DNA from: Acidobacteriota bacterium | GTDB lineage: Bacteria > Acidobacteriota > Vicinamibacteria > Vicinamibacterales > UBA2999 | NCBI GenBank assembly: GCA_018000455.1 | Contig: JAGNJW010000020.1 | Span: 32,735-96,734, forward strand | Length of the DNA: 64,000 nt | Reading direction: 5' to 3' | Shown: positions 51,950 to 61,453 of the stretch, one piece after another | How the letters are laid out: each line of letters starts with the position of its first letter | Numbering within the stretch: position 1 is the first letter of the stretch | Made by a program: the position numbers and the translations under genes | The notes under the pieces: model-generated | Told to the model about the DNA's origin: nothing | The model's input: the letters and a program-made list of their open reading frames with translations, nothing else | Databases searched by the model: none

Positions 51950-54706
51950 CTACTCGGCCGCCAGCGTCACTGCGGGGTCGACACGAAGCGCCCGCCGCGC
52001 CGGGGCGGCCGTGGCGGCCAGCGCCGCGATAACGAGCAGCCCGACTGAGAAGGAGACCGCCACCGGGTCGAAGATGCCAACCTCGACGAGCTCGCTGGCA
52101 ATGAGACGGCCGAGCCACGCCGCACCTGCCAGACCAGCCACGAGCCCGACGCCTACCACCATCAGGCTCTCGCGAAACACGAGCCCGGCGATCGCCGGCG
52201 CCGAGCCGCCGAGCGCCATGCGGATGCCGATCTCGCGGGTGCGCAGCGCGACCAGATAGGCCAGCACGCCGTACAACCCGACCGCCGAGAGCACCAGCGC
52301 CAGGGCGCCGAAGGCCAGTGCCAGCGTGGTCGTGGCCCTTCGGGCGCCGAGCGCGCGGTCGATGCGTTCCTGCATGATCTTCACGTCGAAGAGCGGCAGG
52401 CGCGGATCGAGCTCGGCCAGCAAGCGCCGAAGGTCGGCGCCAACCGCCGACGCCGGTGCTGCGCTCGAGACGGCCACCGTCACGCCGCCCGGCACCTCCT
52501 GCCCCATCGGGTAGTAGTAGCTTCCGACGGCATCGGCAGGAGTCACGAGCGCGTGCTGCTTGACCTCACGCACGACACCTACCACGCGATGCCGGCGCAT
52601 GTTGTCGGGGCTCGGCTTGGTCAGCGCCTCGGCGGACGTGGGCTCGATGAGATAGCGGCCGACGGCGTCGCGCCCGGGCCAGAAGCGCTCTGCGAGCCGC
52701 GCATCGACGATGACCAGGGGCTCGCGCGTCCCGTCGTCCGCTGTCTCGAAGGCGCGTCCGGCGACGATCGGCATGCCCATCGCCTCGAAGTATCCCGGCG
52801 AGACGACGATCCGGTCGGGCGACACGAATCCGACTCCCGGTGCGATTGGCTGATCCTCGGGCCAGACCACGCTGTCGGAACGGTTGTCGCCGAACGGGAT
52901 GCCGGTGGTGGCGCCGGCCGCCCGCACTTGTGCACCGGCTCGCAACGCGTCGAGCAGGCGCTGCAGAAAGGCCAGGCGCTCGGCGTCCGAGGGGTACACG
53001 GCGAGCGGGAGCGAGACGGCCCCGGTGACGACCGACGGCTGAAAGCCCGTCTCGACCACGAGCAGACGCCGGAAGCTCTCCAAGAGCACTCCCGCGCCGA
53101 CGAGCAACATGCAGGCCAGTGCCACCTGGCCCATGACGAGCGCCTGACGCACACGGCGCGCCGCGCGGCTACCAGTCCGGCTGCGGCCCTCGTCGCGCAG
53201 CGCCGCGGCCGGCGCACTCGACCCCAGAGCCCGTACGGCGGTGAGACCGAGCGCGAGACCAACCGCCACGGTCAGTGCCCCGGCGTAGGCGGCCGCCCGC
53301 GGATCGAAGGCCAGCGTGCGGCCGGGCGGCAGCAGGGCTGAGCCCAGGGCCGGAATCGCTTGCAGCAGCCCCAGCGCCAGGAGCACGCCCGCCCCGCCGC
53401 CGGCAACGGCTAGAGCGAGGTGTTCGGTGACCAGCTGTGCGCGCACATGGGCGGGATCGGCGCCGAGCGCCACCCGTGTCGCCATCTCGCTCCGCCGCGA
53501 CGTGGCCCGCGCCAGCGTGAGCGACGCCAGGTTCACGACGCCGATGAGGAGCACGCACGCCACACCCGCCCACAGCAGGTACAAGGGACGGGCGAGATCG
53601 GCTGACAGCACGTCGGCGACCGAGTCGACGCGGGTGTGAAAGCCGGCATCGACCAGTGCCTGCTTCATGGCGGGAAAGCGATCGAGGTTCGCCGCGTTCA
53701 GGGCGCTCACCTGTGCCTGCACCTGCTCGATGGTGGTGCCGGGCGCCAGCCGGCCGACGTGCGTCCAGTTGTTACTGTGCCGCGAGGCGTCCGAACGTTC
53801 CTCGGCCGTGAACGCCGCCGGCAGCCACAGCGCCACCTCGTCGTCATAGAAGCGGAACTGCGCCGGCATGACGCCGACGACCTCGTGCGGTACGCCGCCG
53901 ATCACGACCGATTGACCGACCACGTCCGGAGACGCGGCGAAGCGGCGGCGCCACAGGCCGTCGCTCAGGACGACCCGGCGATGCCGGCCCTCGATGGCCT
54001 CGTCGTCGGTGAAGGTGCGGCCCAGGGCGGCCTGCGACCGCAGCATGGGAAAGAAGGACGGTGTCGTCGTGATGGCCGTCAGGCGCTCCGCTGAGGTGTC
54101 GCCGAGGCTCACGCCGTGGGTGCGGAACATGGCCTGTTCCGGGAGTGCGGAGACGGCCGCGAGGCGATCGAAGTAGTCGGGTACGCCGGAATTGCCGCCG
54201 CGATTAGCCGACGCTCCGGCTCCGGGATAGATGTTGCCGAGCTGCACGAGGCGGCCGCCGTCCGGCACGTCCACGGCGCGCAGCAGCACGGTGTCGACCA
54301 CCGAGAACACCGCGGTGTTGGCCGCCAGGCACAACGCGAGGGTGCCGATCGCGGCGATCGTGAACGTGGGATCGCGACGGAAACTGCGCCACGCGTAGAG
54401 CAGATCGCGCCCGAGCGCGGCCAGTCGGTGCCGGCGACCATCGATGGGCGCTGAGGCCGTCGTCACCGCCGGCGGCAGCAGGCGGTGCGCCTGACGCGAT
54501 CGCGCCAGGCGCCGGATGGCGTCGCTGTCCGGCATCTCCCCGACGACGGCACGGTCGGCGTCGTCGACCGACGCGCCGCCCTGCACGAGTTCGTCGAAGC
54601 GATCTTCGAGATGCTCGGCAATTTCCCGCTGCACCTCCTCGCGCACAAACGGCTCGAGAACCGCTGCCGTGCACCGTCCGTCCAGTTCCCGGCGCCACCT
54701 ATCCAT
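51950..54706 (-). CDS. ADOP-family MacB/FtsX-like permease
   Basis: A 918-residue protein with the duplicated MacB-PCD/FtsX layout (two periplasmic domains, eight membrane helices in total), preceded by a soluble N-terminal helical domain of about 85 residues (EVQREIAEHLEDRFDEL). That combination is the acidobacterial duplicated orphan permease (ADOP) form, found together with PadR regulators and without an ATPase. Role: presumed to move or release substrates with an ATPase encoded elsewhere, or to act in signalling. The PadR gene overlaps its start by 8 bp. Confidence 0.9.
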   Translation of the reverse strand: MDRWRRELDGRCTAAVLEPFVREEVQREIAEHLEDRFDELVQGGASVDDADRAVVGEMPDSDAIRRLARSRQAHRLLPPAVTTASAPIDGRRHRLAALGRDLLYAWRSFRRDPTFTIAAIGTLALCLAANTAVFSVVDTVLLRAVDVPDGGRLVQLGNIYPGAGASANRGGNSGVPDYFDRLAAVSALPEQAMFRTHGVSLGDTSAERLTAITTTPSFFPMLRSQAALGRTFTDDEAIEGRHRRVVLSDGLWRRRFAASPDVVGQSVVIGGVPHEVVGVMPAQFRFYDDEVALWLPAAFTAEERSDASRHSNNWTHVGRLAPGTTIEQVQAQVSALNAANLDRFPAMKQALVDAGFHTRVDSVADVLSADLARPLYLLWAGVACVLLIGVVNLASLTLARATSRRSEMATRVALGADPAHVRAQLVTEHLALAVAGGGAGVLLALGLLQAIPALGSALLPPGRTLAFDPRAAAYAGALTVAVGLALGLTAVRALGSSAPAAALRDEGRSRTGSRAARRVRQALVMGQVALACMLLVGAGVLLESFRRLLVVETGFQPSVVTGAVSLPLAVYPSDAERLAFLQRLLDALRAGAQVRAAGATTGIPFGDNRSDSVVWPEDQPIAPGVGFVSPDRIVVSPGYFEAMGMPIVAGRAFETADDGTREPLVIVDARLAERFWPGRDAVGRYLIEPTSAEALTKPSPDNMRRHRVVGVVREVKQHALVTPADAVGSYYYPMGQEVPGGVTVAVSSAAPASAVGADLRRLLAELDPRLPLFDVKIMQERIDRALGARRATTTLALAFGALALVLSAVGLYGVLAYLVALRTREIGIRMALGGSAPAIAGLVFRESLMVVGVGLVAGLAGAAWLGRLIASELVEVGIFDPVAVSFSVGLLVIAALAATAAPARRALRVDPAVTLAAE

Positions 54707-55040
54707 GGCTCACCCCCGCAATGCGGCTCACGGCCGCGGCGAACACCTTCCAACCTTCACGCTGCTCGGCCAGCGTCGCGCGCCCGGCCGGCGTGAGGGT
54801 GTAGACGCGGCGGCGGCGTTCGCCCGGCGCCTCGATCCAGCGGCCGCGAATCCACCCGCGCGACTCGAGCCGGTACAACAGGCCGTAGAGGGAGGCGACG
54901 TTGAACCGTATGGCGCCGTCCGATTCCTCGGCGATGCGCTTGGCCACCTCGTAGCCGTGCCGGGGCCGGCTCTCGAGGCAGGCCAGGAGCAGGAGCTCGG
55001 CGCTGCCCTTCTTCAGTTCGCGGTCGAGTGTCGGGTCCAT
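54699..55040 (-). CDS. PadR-family transcriptional regulator
   Basis: A 113-residue winged-helix protein with the PadR signature: ELLLLACLESRPRHGYEVAKRI, ASLYGLLYRLESRGWIRGRW and RRVYTLTPAGRATL. It overlaps the ADOP permease gene and a palindrome covers its start codon, so it probably represses both genes. Confidence 0.92.
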   Translation of the reverse strand: MDPTLDRELKKGSAELLLLACLESRPRHGYEVAKRIAEESDGAIRFNVASLYGLLYRLESRGWIRGRWIEAPGERRRRVYTLTPAGRATLAEQREGWKVFAAAVSRIAGVSHG

Positions 55041-55059
55041 ATGTTATTCTGACACATAT
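55039..55059. promoter_or_regulatory. PadR-type operator, ATATGT-N9-ACATAT
   Basis: A six-base inverted pair centred upstream of the PadR start codon, of the ATGT/ACAT kind recognised by PadR proteins; the region around it is unusually AT-rich for this DNA. Binding would block transcription or translation start of padR and the permease. Confidence 0.55.
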
Positions 55060-55329
55060 ACCACACCAATATATACTGGCGCGACTCCTCGTCCCGCTGA
55101 AGTGGACTACGAGATGACCTGGGCGAAGGTTTCCGGCTCTGCTGACGACTGCGGTGGGCGCGACGGACGCGAAATTCCCAGGCCGGCCCGGGACCGATTC
55201 CCCAACCTCCCCGCCGCTCGGTCTGATGTTCGCAGGAAAACCTGCCTGCGTGGCTGGCAGTCTCCTTGCTCTCGTCATAGCGGAGGCGGTGCGACGTCGC
55301 CAGTGGGCGCACGAGGACCGGGGAATGAC

Positions 55330-55785
55330 ATGGACGAGACACGATATGGGCTCCGCATCGATCTGCCGGTGCCGTTCGACACCGCCGTCACGCGCGTGGG
55401 CGACGCGCTGAAAGCGCAGGGCTTCGGCGTGCTCACGACGATCGACGTGCAGCAGGTACTCAAGCAGAAGCTCGATCGGGATTTCCGCCGCTATGTCATC
55501 CTCGGCGCCTGCAACCCAGTGCTGGCCGACAAGGCCCTGCACGCGGAGCTGGAGATCGGACTGCTGCTGCCCTGCAACGTCGTCGTCTACGAGCGCGGCC
55601 CCGAGGCGTCGACGGTAGCAGCCATGGCGCCACTTCCGACCATGGGGATCATCGGCAATCCTGACCTCGTCGCCGTCGCCTCGGAGGCTGACGCTCGGCT
55701 GCGCGCGGCGCTGACGCATCTCGAGCAGAGCGCCCCGCTGCCGCTCATCACCCCGGGGCAGGCGCTGACTGGACCGGCGGAGTGA
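55330..55785 (+). CDS. DUF302-domain protein
   Basis: A 151-residue protein with a DUF302 fold, beginning MDETRYGLRIDLPVPFDTAVTRVGDALKAQGFGVLTTIDVQ. This small domain occurs in bacteria and archaea and its function is not established, though it is often near sulfur or stress genes. GGGGAATG precedes the ATG. The stop overlaps the next gene's GTG by GTGA. Confidence 0.83.
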   Translation: MDETRYGLRIDLPVPFDTAVTRVGDALKAQGFGVLTTIDVQQVLKQKLDRDFRRYVILGACNPVLADKALHAELEIGLLLPCNVVVYERGPEASTVAAMAPLPTMGIIGNPDLVAVASEADARLRAALTHLEQSAPLPLITPGQALTGPAE

Positions 55786-56561
55786 CCACGGCCGAGGCGA
55801 CGCTGCTGCCGAAGGAACATGGCGCCTATGGCCAGATGGCCGTGCCGCTCGTCACGGCAACTGCCGTCTCGGGCCCGTCGCCGCTGGCCGTGGCGATCGT
55901 CGCCGGCTTCCTCGCCCATGAGCCGCTGCTCGTGCTGCTCGGCGCCCGCGGCACACGCGCCAAGCGGGAGGCTGGCTCTCGCGCAGCTCGCTGGCTCACG
56001 GCGCTGGGCGTCTGCGTTGGTGGCGCCGGGCTGCTCGCGCTGATGCAAACGCCACCGGAGCTACGCTGGACGTTCCTGCTGCCACTCGCGCCGGCCGTCA
56101 CGCTGGCGCGCGAAGTCTGGCGCCAGCGGCCGAAGTCGACGACGGCAGAATTGAGCGCCGCCGCAGCCTTCTCGCTCGCCGCGGTGCCCACCGTGACCTC
56201 CACCGGCGCACCGATGGCGACGGCCCTCAGCGTGGCGCTGCCGTTCCTCGTCGTCTTCGCGGCGGCGACGCTGGCCGTGCGTGGTGTGATGCGAGGCGCG
56301 CGTGAGGCCGGCGATCCGACGGCCATCATTCGCTTGCGCTATGCTCCCGTGTTCACGGCGCTGGGCGGCTGTACGGCGCTGGCCCTGGCGGCGCAGGCGA
56401 CGTGGCTGCCGTGGTCGGCTAGCGCCGCCGCGCTACCCGGCGCCGCCGTCGCCGCCGGCGTGGCCCTGGCGCCGCCCCACCCGCGTCAAGTGAAGCGCCT
56501 TGGGTGGCTGATTGTCGGCGCGTCGCTGACCGCCAGCGCCGTGCTCGTCATGATGGGTTGA
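55782..56561 (+). CDS. YwiC-like membrane protein
   Basis: A 259-residue protein with about eight hydrophobic helices. The N-terminal LLPKEHGAYGQMAVPL is the signature of the YwiC-like family, whose function is unknown. GTG start overlapping the DUF302 stop, so the two are coupled. Confidence 0.8.
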   Translation: MTTAEATLLPKEHGAYGQMAVPLVTATAVSGPSPLAVAIVAGFLAHEPLLVLLGARGTRAKREAGSRAARWLTALGVCVGGAGLLALMQTPPELRWTFLLPLAPAVTLAREVWRQRPKSTTAELSAAAAFSLAAVPTVTSTGAPMATALSVALPFLVVFAAATLAVRGVMRGAREAGDPTAIIRLRYAPVFTALGGCTALALAAQATWLPWSASAAALPGAAVAAGVALAPPHPRQVKRLGWLIVGASLTASAVLVMMG

Positions 56562-56883
56562 TGCCGTCACCCCCCGCACGGTACAGCACGTAGCTGAACC
56601 GTCCATGCAACCAGCTCTCGGATGTCGCGTCGTCACGGCGGCTGTCGACATGCTCGTCGACGACATGCGCGTAGTCGCCGCCAAGCCGCGCCATCTCCTG
56701 CGCCAGCCGAATCCCGACCTGGGCGATGAGCGAGGCGTGGCATCTCTCCCACAGGTCGCCGTGGGGCTCGATTACGCCGGCCACGCGTTCGCTCACGGCC
56801 TCGACGACGTGCTCGTCCATGACTTCCGCATCGAGGGGCGGGAGGTCGCGGTGCCAGTAGATGGGGGAAGGCCCGGTGCTCAT
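56548..56883 (-). CDS. Conserved-looking hypothetical protein
   Basis: A 111-residue soluble protein, beginning MSTGPSPIYWHRDLPPLDAEVMDEHVVEAVS. It is helical, with several His residues, and has a strong codon-position bias, so it looks expressed. No family recognised. Its 3' end overlaps the YwiC-like gene tail by 14 bp (convergent). Confidence 0.65.
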   Translation of the reverse strand: MSTGPSPIYWHRDLPPLDAEVMDEHVVEAVSERVAGVIEPHGDLWERCHASLIAQVGIRLAQEMARLGGDYAHVVDEHVDSRRDDATSESWLHGRFSYVLYRAGGDGINPS

Positions 56884-57115
56884 GCCACCATCCTACAGGT
56901 TGGGCCGCCGGCCGATCCACGCCCCACGATGCCGGTGCATGCCATGGGCGGCGCATGGCCGGCGTCGTGGCCGACGGCGCCCAGCCGTCGTAGGATGGGC
57001 GCACCCGACAGCCACGACGAAGCCGGCGACGCGAATGCGGCTTCTCACCCGCGCGGCACCCGTCGCGCGCCCCAGCACATGGCGCTGCGGCATGCCGGGC
57101 CAGGGGGAACCACGC

Positions 57116-57658
57116 ATGCCACACGTGATCGAACCGGCTGCGACGGGCCGCGCCAAGTGCCGCGGCTGCGGCACGCCGATCGCGAAGGGCCACCTTCGCG
57201 TGGGTGAGGCCGTGCCCAATCTGTATGTCGACACCGACGGCGCCGAGACCACGCACTGGTATCACCCGGCGTGTGCGGCCTTCCGACGGCCGGAAGCGTT
57301 TCTGCAGGCCGTCGAAGCGTCGCCGACGGTACTGCCCGAGGGCGACGCGCTGATGGCCGCAGCGGCGTTGGGAGTGCGCTGCCGCCGCCTACCGCGCCTG
57401 GATCGGGCCGGCCGCGCCCCCTCGGCGCGGGCGACCTGCCGCGCGTGCCGGGCCCCGATTCTGAACGGACACTGGCGCATCTCGCTCCTGTTCTGGCAGG
57501 ACGGCCGCTTCGCTCCGGCCGGCTTCATCCACGCAGCGTGCGCGGGTGCCTACTTCGAGACCACGGATGTCCTCGACCGGCTCCAACACTTCGCGCCCGA
57601 CCTGACAATGACAGATCTGGAAGAACTGGCGCTGGTGCTGGCGGCCGGGACACCGTGA
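57116..57658 (+). CDS. Protein with two PARP-type zinc fingers
   Basis: A 180-residue protein holding two copies of the pattern Cx2C...HxxC with the surrounding hydrophobic residues of PARP-type (zf-PARP) fingers: first KCRGCGTPIAKGHLRVGE...HWYHPAC (residues about 14-57), second TCRACRAPILNGHWRISL...FIHAAC (about 110-145). In eukaryotes such fingers recognise DNA breaks; bacterial copies are rare and untested. An acidic C-terminal helix follows. The ATG at 57116 follows an AGGGGGAA ribosome site. Confidence 0.8.
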   Translation: MPHVIEPAATGRAKCRGCGTPIAKGHLRVGEAVPNLYVDTDGAETTHWYHPACAAFRRPEAFLQAVEASPTVLPEGDALMAAAALGVRCRRLPRLDRAGRAPSARATCRACRAPILNGHWRISLLFWQDGRFAPAGFIHAACAGAYFETTDVLDRLQHFAPDLTMTDLEELALVLAAGTP

Positions 57659-57762
57659 GAATCGGCCCAGTAGATGCTGGTGTCCTCGTATAGGATGTGC
57701 CTGATGTCGGCCCCCCCGGCGCCATGTCAGGGTCTCTCCGCGCAAGCCCCTTAGGCGTCGTC

Positions 57763-59964
57763 ATGTCGCCTGGACTACACGCCACACTCGTTGGGTCGGC
57801 GGCGGCCATCGCGCTCGTCTCTGCCGCCGTCTGCCTGGCCAGGAATTCCCGCGCTCTGTCCGTCCGCCTGCATACGCTGTACGGCGCCACGGCCGCTTGG
57901 TGGCTGTTTTCGATGGCGATGGTCGCCGGCGCCGAGTCGCCCGAGCGCGGGCAGTACTGGGTCCGGTTCGCTCAGCTGGGCATCGGCCTGCTGCCGGGAG
58001 TGGTCTACGCCGTGAACGCGGCGGTGGCCGGCCTGCAGCACGAACTTCGGCACCGCATCCGGGCGCACTACGGTCTCGCCGCCGTCGTGACGCTCTTCTG
58101 TCTCGTCTTCCCGAACCTGCTGGCGCCGCCGTACGCCTACAGCTGGGGCCTCTATCCTCACTACACCGTCTGGGGCCTGGTGCCCACCGGGGCGATGCTG
58201 CTGGTCTTCGCCGAGGTCATCCACATGTACCGGGCGGCGATGCGTCGCTACGCGCCAGGCACGCCCGAACACGCGCGGGCCCGGGCGTTCCACTACGGCA
58301 ACTGCTTCGCGTTCCTCGCCGCGGTGGATTTCCTGCCCGCGTTCGGAGTGCCGATCTATCCATTCGGCTTCGTCACCGTCGGTCTGATGTTTGCGGCCAC
58401 GATGTACGGATCGGCCCGCTACCACCTCATCGAGATCACGCCGGAGATCGCTGCCGAACACATCCTGGAGACGATGCCCGACGGTCTGCTGGTCGTCGAC
58501 GAACAGCACCGCGTCCGGATCGCCAACGGGGCGGCGGGACGCCTGCTCGGCCGCTGCACCGCCGATCTCGTACAGCAGCCGCTCGAGGCGGCGATCTCAG
58601 ACGCGGGCCTGCTCCGCCTGGTCGCCGCCCCCCCATCGGAGACGTCTTCGGCCGAAGAGGTGCAGTTCACTGCGTCCGATGACAGGCGCCGGACGGTGTC
58701 GGTGGCGGGGGTTCCGGTGCACGACCGAACCGGCCATCGGTTCGCGCGGGTCTGGCTGCTGCACGACCTGTCGGCACAGCGAAGCGCCGAGGCCGAGCGC
58801 AACGAACTCGAGGGGTGGGTGCGCGAAAAGCAGAAGATGGAGTCGCTCGGCGTCATGGCCGGCGGCATCGCTCACGACTTCAACAACATCTTGATGGCGA
58901 TCATGGGTAACGCCGAGCTGGCCAGATTCAAGAGCGAGGCGGGCGAGCCGGTCGCCGACGAACTGCAGACCATCGTGACGTCGGCTGAGCACGCCGCCGA
59001 ACTCACCGATCAGCTCTTGACGTATGCCGGCCACGACAAGTCGGTCGACGGTATCGTCGATCTCAATGATCTCTGCCGTGACATGGCCGACCTCCTGCGC
59101 TCGGCGATCTCGAAAAAGGCCACCATCGACATGGACCTCGCCGCGACGCCGCCCCTGGTGCTCGGCGACCGCAGCCAGATGCGCCAGGTGATTCTCAACC
59201 TGGTGACCAACGCCTCCGAAGCGCTCGCCGACGAGTCTGGCGTCATCACCGTGCGCACGGCCCTGCTCCAGCCCGGAGACGAGGATCCAGGGCTGCCAGG
59301 CATCGATGGCGGTTCCCGCTCGGGACGCCGCGTGCTGCTCGACGTGGTCGACACCGGCGGCGGCATGGACGCAGAGACGCTAGCGAAAATCTTCGATCCG
59401 TTCTTCACGACGAAGTTCACCGGTCGTGGACTCGGGCTGGCAATCGTGTTCCGGATCGTGGAGAGCATGGGCGGCGCGATCGGCGTGACGAGCTCACCTG
59501 GCACGGGCGCCCGATTTCAGATCGTGCTGCCAGACCTCGAAGCCGGAGCCGCGCCGGTGACGGCGCCGCTGCCAGCGAAGCCGGCCTGGATCGGCACCGG
59601 CGTGGCCTTGCTGGCCGACGACGAGGAGGCCGTGCGCGGCGTGGTGCGCTCGATGCTGATGGCCTCTGGGTTCGAGGTCGTGGTCGCCGCCGATGGCTTC
59701 GAGGCCGTCGAGCAGTTCCGCGCCAGGCCCGACGACTTCGCCGTGGTGGTGCTCGACATCACCATGCCGGGCATGAACGGGCGGGAGGCGGCCGCGGCGA
59801 TCCGGCGCCTGTCGCCCACCGTGCCGGTCGTGTTCATCAGTGGCTACACGGCCGCCGCCGGCGATGCGACCGCCAGCGGCGACGCGCGCACCGTGTTCGT
59901 TCACAAGCCGTTCAAGACACCGGCGCTGGCAGCCAAGATCCGCGAAGCGATGGCGCTCGGGTAG
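57763..59964 (+). CDS. 7TM-type hybrid histidine kinase
   Basis: A 733-residue protein: about seven N-terminal membrane helices (residues about 5-220, HisKA_7TM-like), a PAS-like domain (about 230-340), HisKA with GGIAHDFNN (H371), HATPase (NLVTNASEAL, DTGGGM, GRGLGL) and a receiver domain with D665 (VVVLDITMPGM). No response regulator gene is adjacent. Start placed before the first helix; an ATG 39 nt upstream (57724) is possible but lacks a ribosome site. Confidence 0.92.
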   Translation: MSPGLHATLVGSAAAIALVSAAVCLARNSRALSVRLHTLYGATAAWWLFSMAMVAGAESPERGQYWVRFAQLGIGLLPGVVYAVNAAVAGLQHELRHRIRAHYGLAAVVTLFCLVFPNLLAPPYAYSWGLYPHYTVWGLVPTGAMLLVFAEVIHMYRAAMRRYAPGTPEHARARAFHYGNCFAFLAAVDFLPAFGVPIYPFGFVTVGLMFAATMYGSARYHLIEITPEIAAEHILETMPDGLLVVDEQHRVRIANGAAGRLLGRCTADLVQQPLEAAISDAGLLRLVAAPPSETSSAEEVQFTASDDRRRTVSVAGVPVHDRTGHRFARVWLLHDLSAQRSAEAERNELEGWVREKQKMESLGVMAGGIAHDFNNILMAIMGNAELARFKSEAGEPVADELQTIVTSAEHAAELTDQLLTYAGHDKSVDGIVDLNDLCRDMADLLRSAISKKATIDMDLAATPPLVLGDRSQMRQVILNLVTNASEALADESGVITVRTALLQPGDEDPGLPGIDGGSRSGRRVLLDVVDTGGGMDAETLAKIFDPFFTTKFTGRGLGLAIVFRIVESMGGAIGVTSSPGTGARFQIVLPDLEAGAAPVTAPLPAKPAWIGTGVALLADDEEAVRGVVRSMLMASGFEVVVAADGFEAVEQFRARPDDFAVVVLDITMPGMNGREAAAAIRRLSPTVPVVFISGYTAAAGDATASGDARTVFVHKPFKTPALAAKIREAMALG

Positions 59965-60239
59965 CGCTCGGGCCGGCGACGCTACTTGCGACGCTTGTAG
60001 TCCACGTTGGGTGACGCCCGTGATCTTCAGCTCCTGTTGCGTCGGCCTGCGCGAGGCACGCGACCCATGCCAGCATATCCAGCGCGCCGGCGACGGGCAA
60101 GGCTGGGGCGCGCGGACTGAACGCTCTATCGAGTCGCGGCGGGACGTTCCGCGCGCGAACACGACAACGGCCGCCGCTTACCCTCCGCGAGCAGGGGCTG
60201 ATCGAGACCGCGCGGGTACCTGAGTGATCGGGTTCAGCG
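59965..60239. other. Gap with no supported gene
   Basis: About 275 bp between the hybrid kinase stop and the RNA ligase gene stop. On the minus strand a short reading frame ends ASPNVDYKRRK, followed by a stop at about 59992, and looks like the end of a decayed gene, but nothing upstream supports it. This gap marks the left boundary of the lower-GC island. Confidence 0.4.
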
Positions 60240-60935
60240 CTATGCGAGGCCCCCGGCGTCGGGCGCGAGCTGGTTCTCTTCGAGTTGGCGCTTCGACCAG
60301 TGTTCCTCGATGGCCTGCGCGAACTCGGCTCGCACCAGTTTCGCGCGTGCAGCGAGCACGCCGTTCGCCTCCCGGCGCACGTAGAGCCCCTCGGCGGCGC
60401 CATCGCTGACTTGCGACTTCCCGAGGAGCGCCTTCAGGCCCGCGACATCGTAGTGGCCGCGCCCCCGTTCAGGCACGGTCACGATGTCTAGGCTTCTGGC
60501 CAGCTCGGTGCGACGGTTGGCGCTCCAGAACTCAGCCTTCCGTAGGTCGTAGACGTCGAAGGCGAGAAACCAATCAGGCAAGCGCGTGTACCGCACGCTG
60601 TGCACTGCGTAGCACCACTCGCCGAATAGCATGAGGTCCTGTCCAAGCGCCTCGGCGAGGGCGTGGCGTCTGGTTGACAGCCAGCGCTTGAGCGGCTTCC
60701 ACTGCCCCTGCGGGACCTCGAGATCGAGGTAGCGGCCACGGTTCTGGCCGCGAAGCGTGCCGTCGTGACTCACCGACAATCCGAGGTTCGCTCCGTCGAC
60801 CTTCTCTTCGACGACGACGTCGCCGGCGAGCAGTTCGCAGACCTCGTGTGGCGCGAGCACCTTGTTGTCACGAGGGCGGCCCGCACCAAGCCACGCCAGG
60901 TGCGGCGTGTGTGGAAAGCGAAAGAACTCCGTCAT
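60240..60935 (-). CDS. RNA ligase (Rnl2-like) with KVDG motif
   Basis: A 231-residue nucleotidyltransferase. Motif I is EEKVDGANLG with the adenylylated Lys K45; motif III LMLFGEWCYAVHSVRY, motif IIIa FLAFDVYD, motif IV AEGLYVRRE and motif V ARAKLVRAEF follow in the normal order and spacing, as in the RNA_ligase family (PF09414). No OB-fold extension like that of DNA ligases is present. It would seal nicked RNA using ATP. Its start overlaps the PIN gene stop (ATGA), so it is co-translated with it; last gene of the operon. Confidence 0.9.
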   Translation of the reverse strand: MTEFFRFPHTPHLAWLGAGRPRDNKVLAPHEVCELLAGDVVVEEKVDGANLGLSVSHDGTLRGQNRGRYLDLEVPQGQWKPLKRWLSTRRHALAEALGQDLMLFGEWCYAVHSVRYTRLPDWFLAFDVYDLRKAEFWSANRRTELARSLDIVTVPERGRGHYDVAGLKALLGKSQVSDGAAEGLYVRREANGVLAARAKLVRAEFAQAIEEHWSKRQLEENQLAPDAGGLA

Positions 60936-61453
60936 CGCGAGTTTCCGTAGCGCGCCTTCTTCTTGTCGTCGAAGCCCTGGATGTCCGCACGGCACAGGAA
61001 CTCAACGTTCACCCCATACTCGCGAAGCGCGGGTGCCCAATCGAGCCACTTCGAGTCCGTCGCCTGCGCGATGGGCGGGTGGCCCTCGTGTGCACAAGCC
61101 ACGGCGACGAACTTTCGGTCTGTCGGGTCGAAGGTCGTCAGACGCGCATCCTCCGGGAAGCTCTCGAATCCGCGCTCGGGATGCTCCACGAGCGCCACCT
61201 GGTCGCAGCGCTCGGTGTTGGCGTTGTTACGTAAGAGCCACTTCACGAAGGCGTCGCCTGCACGCTTGCCGACATGGGGCGTTGTCTTGTGCTGGTACTC
61301 CTTCAGGATGCGGTAGTCATCGTCGATGGCCACGCGGCCGCCCGTCATGATCGCGTGGAGTCGCTGGGCGCAGGACACGATGCACGTCTCGCTCACTCCA
61401 GTGTGCTGACGGTTGGCGGCCAGGATTACGTTGGTGTCGACCATGACGGTCAT
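60932..61453 (-). CDS. PIN-like nuclease
   Basis: A 173-residue protein that begins MTVMVDTNVILAANRQ, the first acidic strand of a PIN fold (D6), with further acidic positions in DDDYRILKEYQ, FDPTDRKFVAVACAH and ATDSKWLDW. PIN domains are metal-dependent RNases. It is not the small VapC type (no VapB precedes it). ATGA overlaps on both sides join it to the ATPase and the RNA ligase, so a single coupled translation unit is indicated. Confidence 0.78.
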   Translation of the reverse strand: MTVMVDTNVILAANRQHTGVSETCIVSCAQRLHAIMTGGRVAIDDDYRILKEYQHKTTPHVGKRAGDAFVKWLLRNNANTERCDQVALVEHPERGFESFPEDARLTTFDPTDRKFVAVACAHEGHPPIAQATDSKWLDWAPALREYGVNVEFLCRADIQGFDDKKKARYGNSR

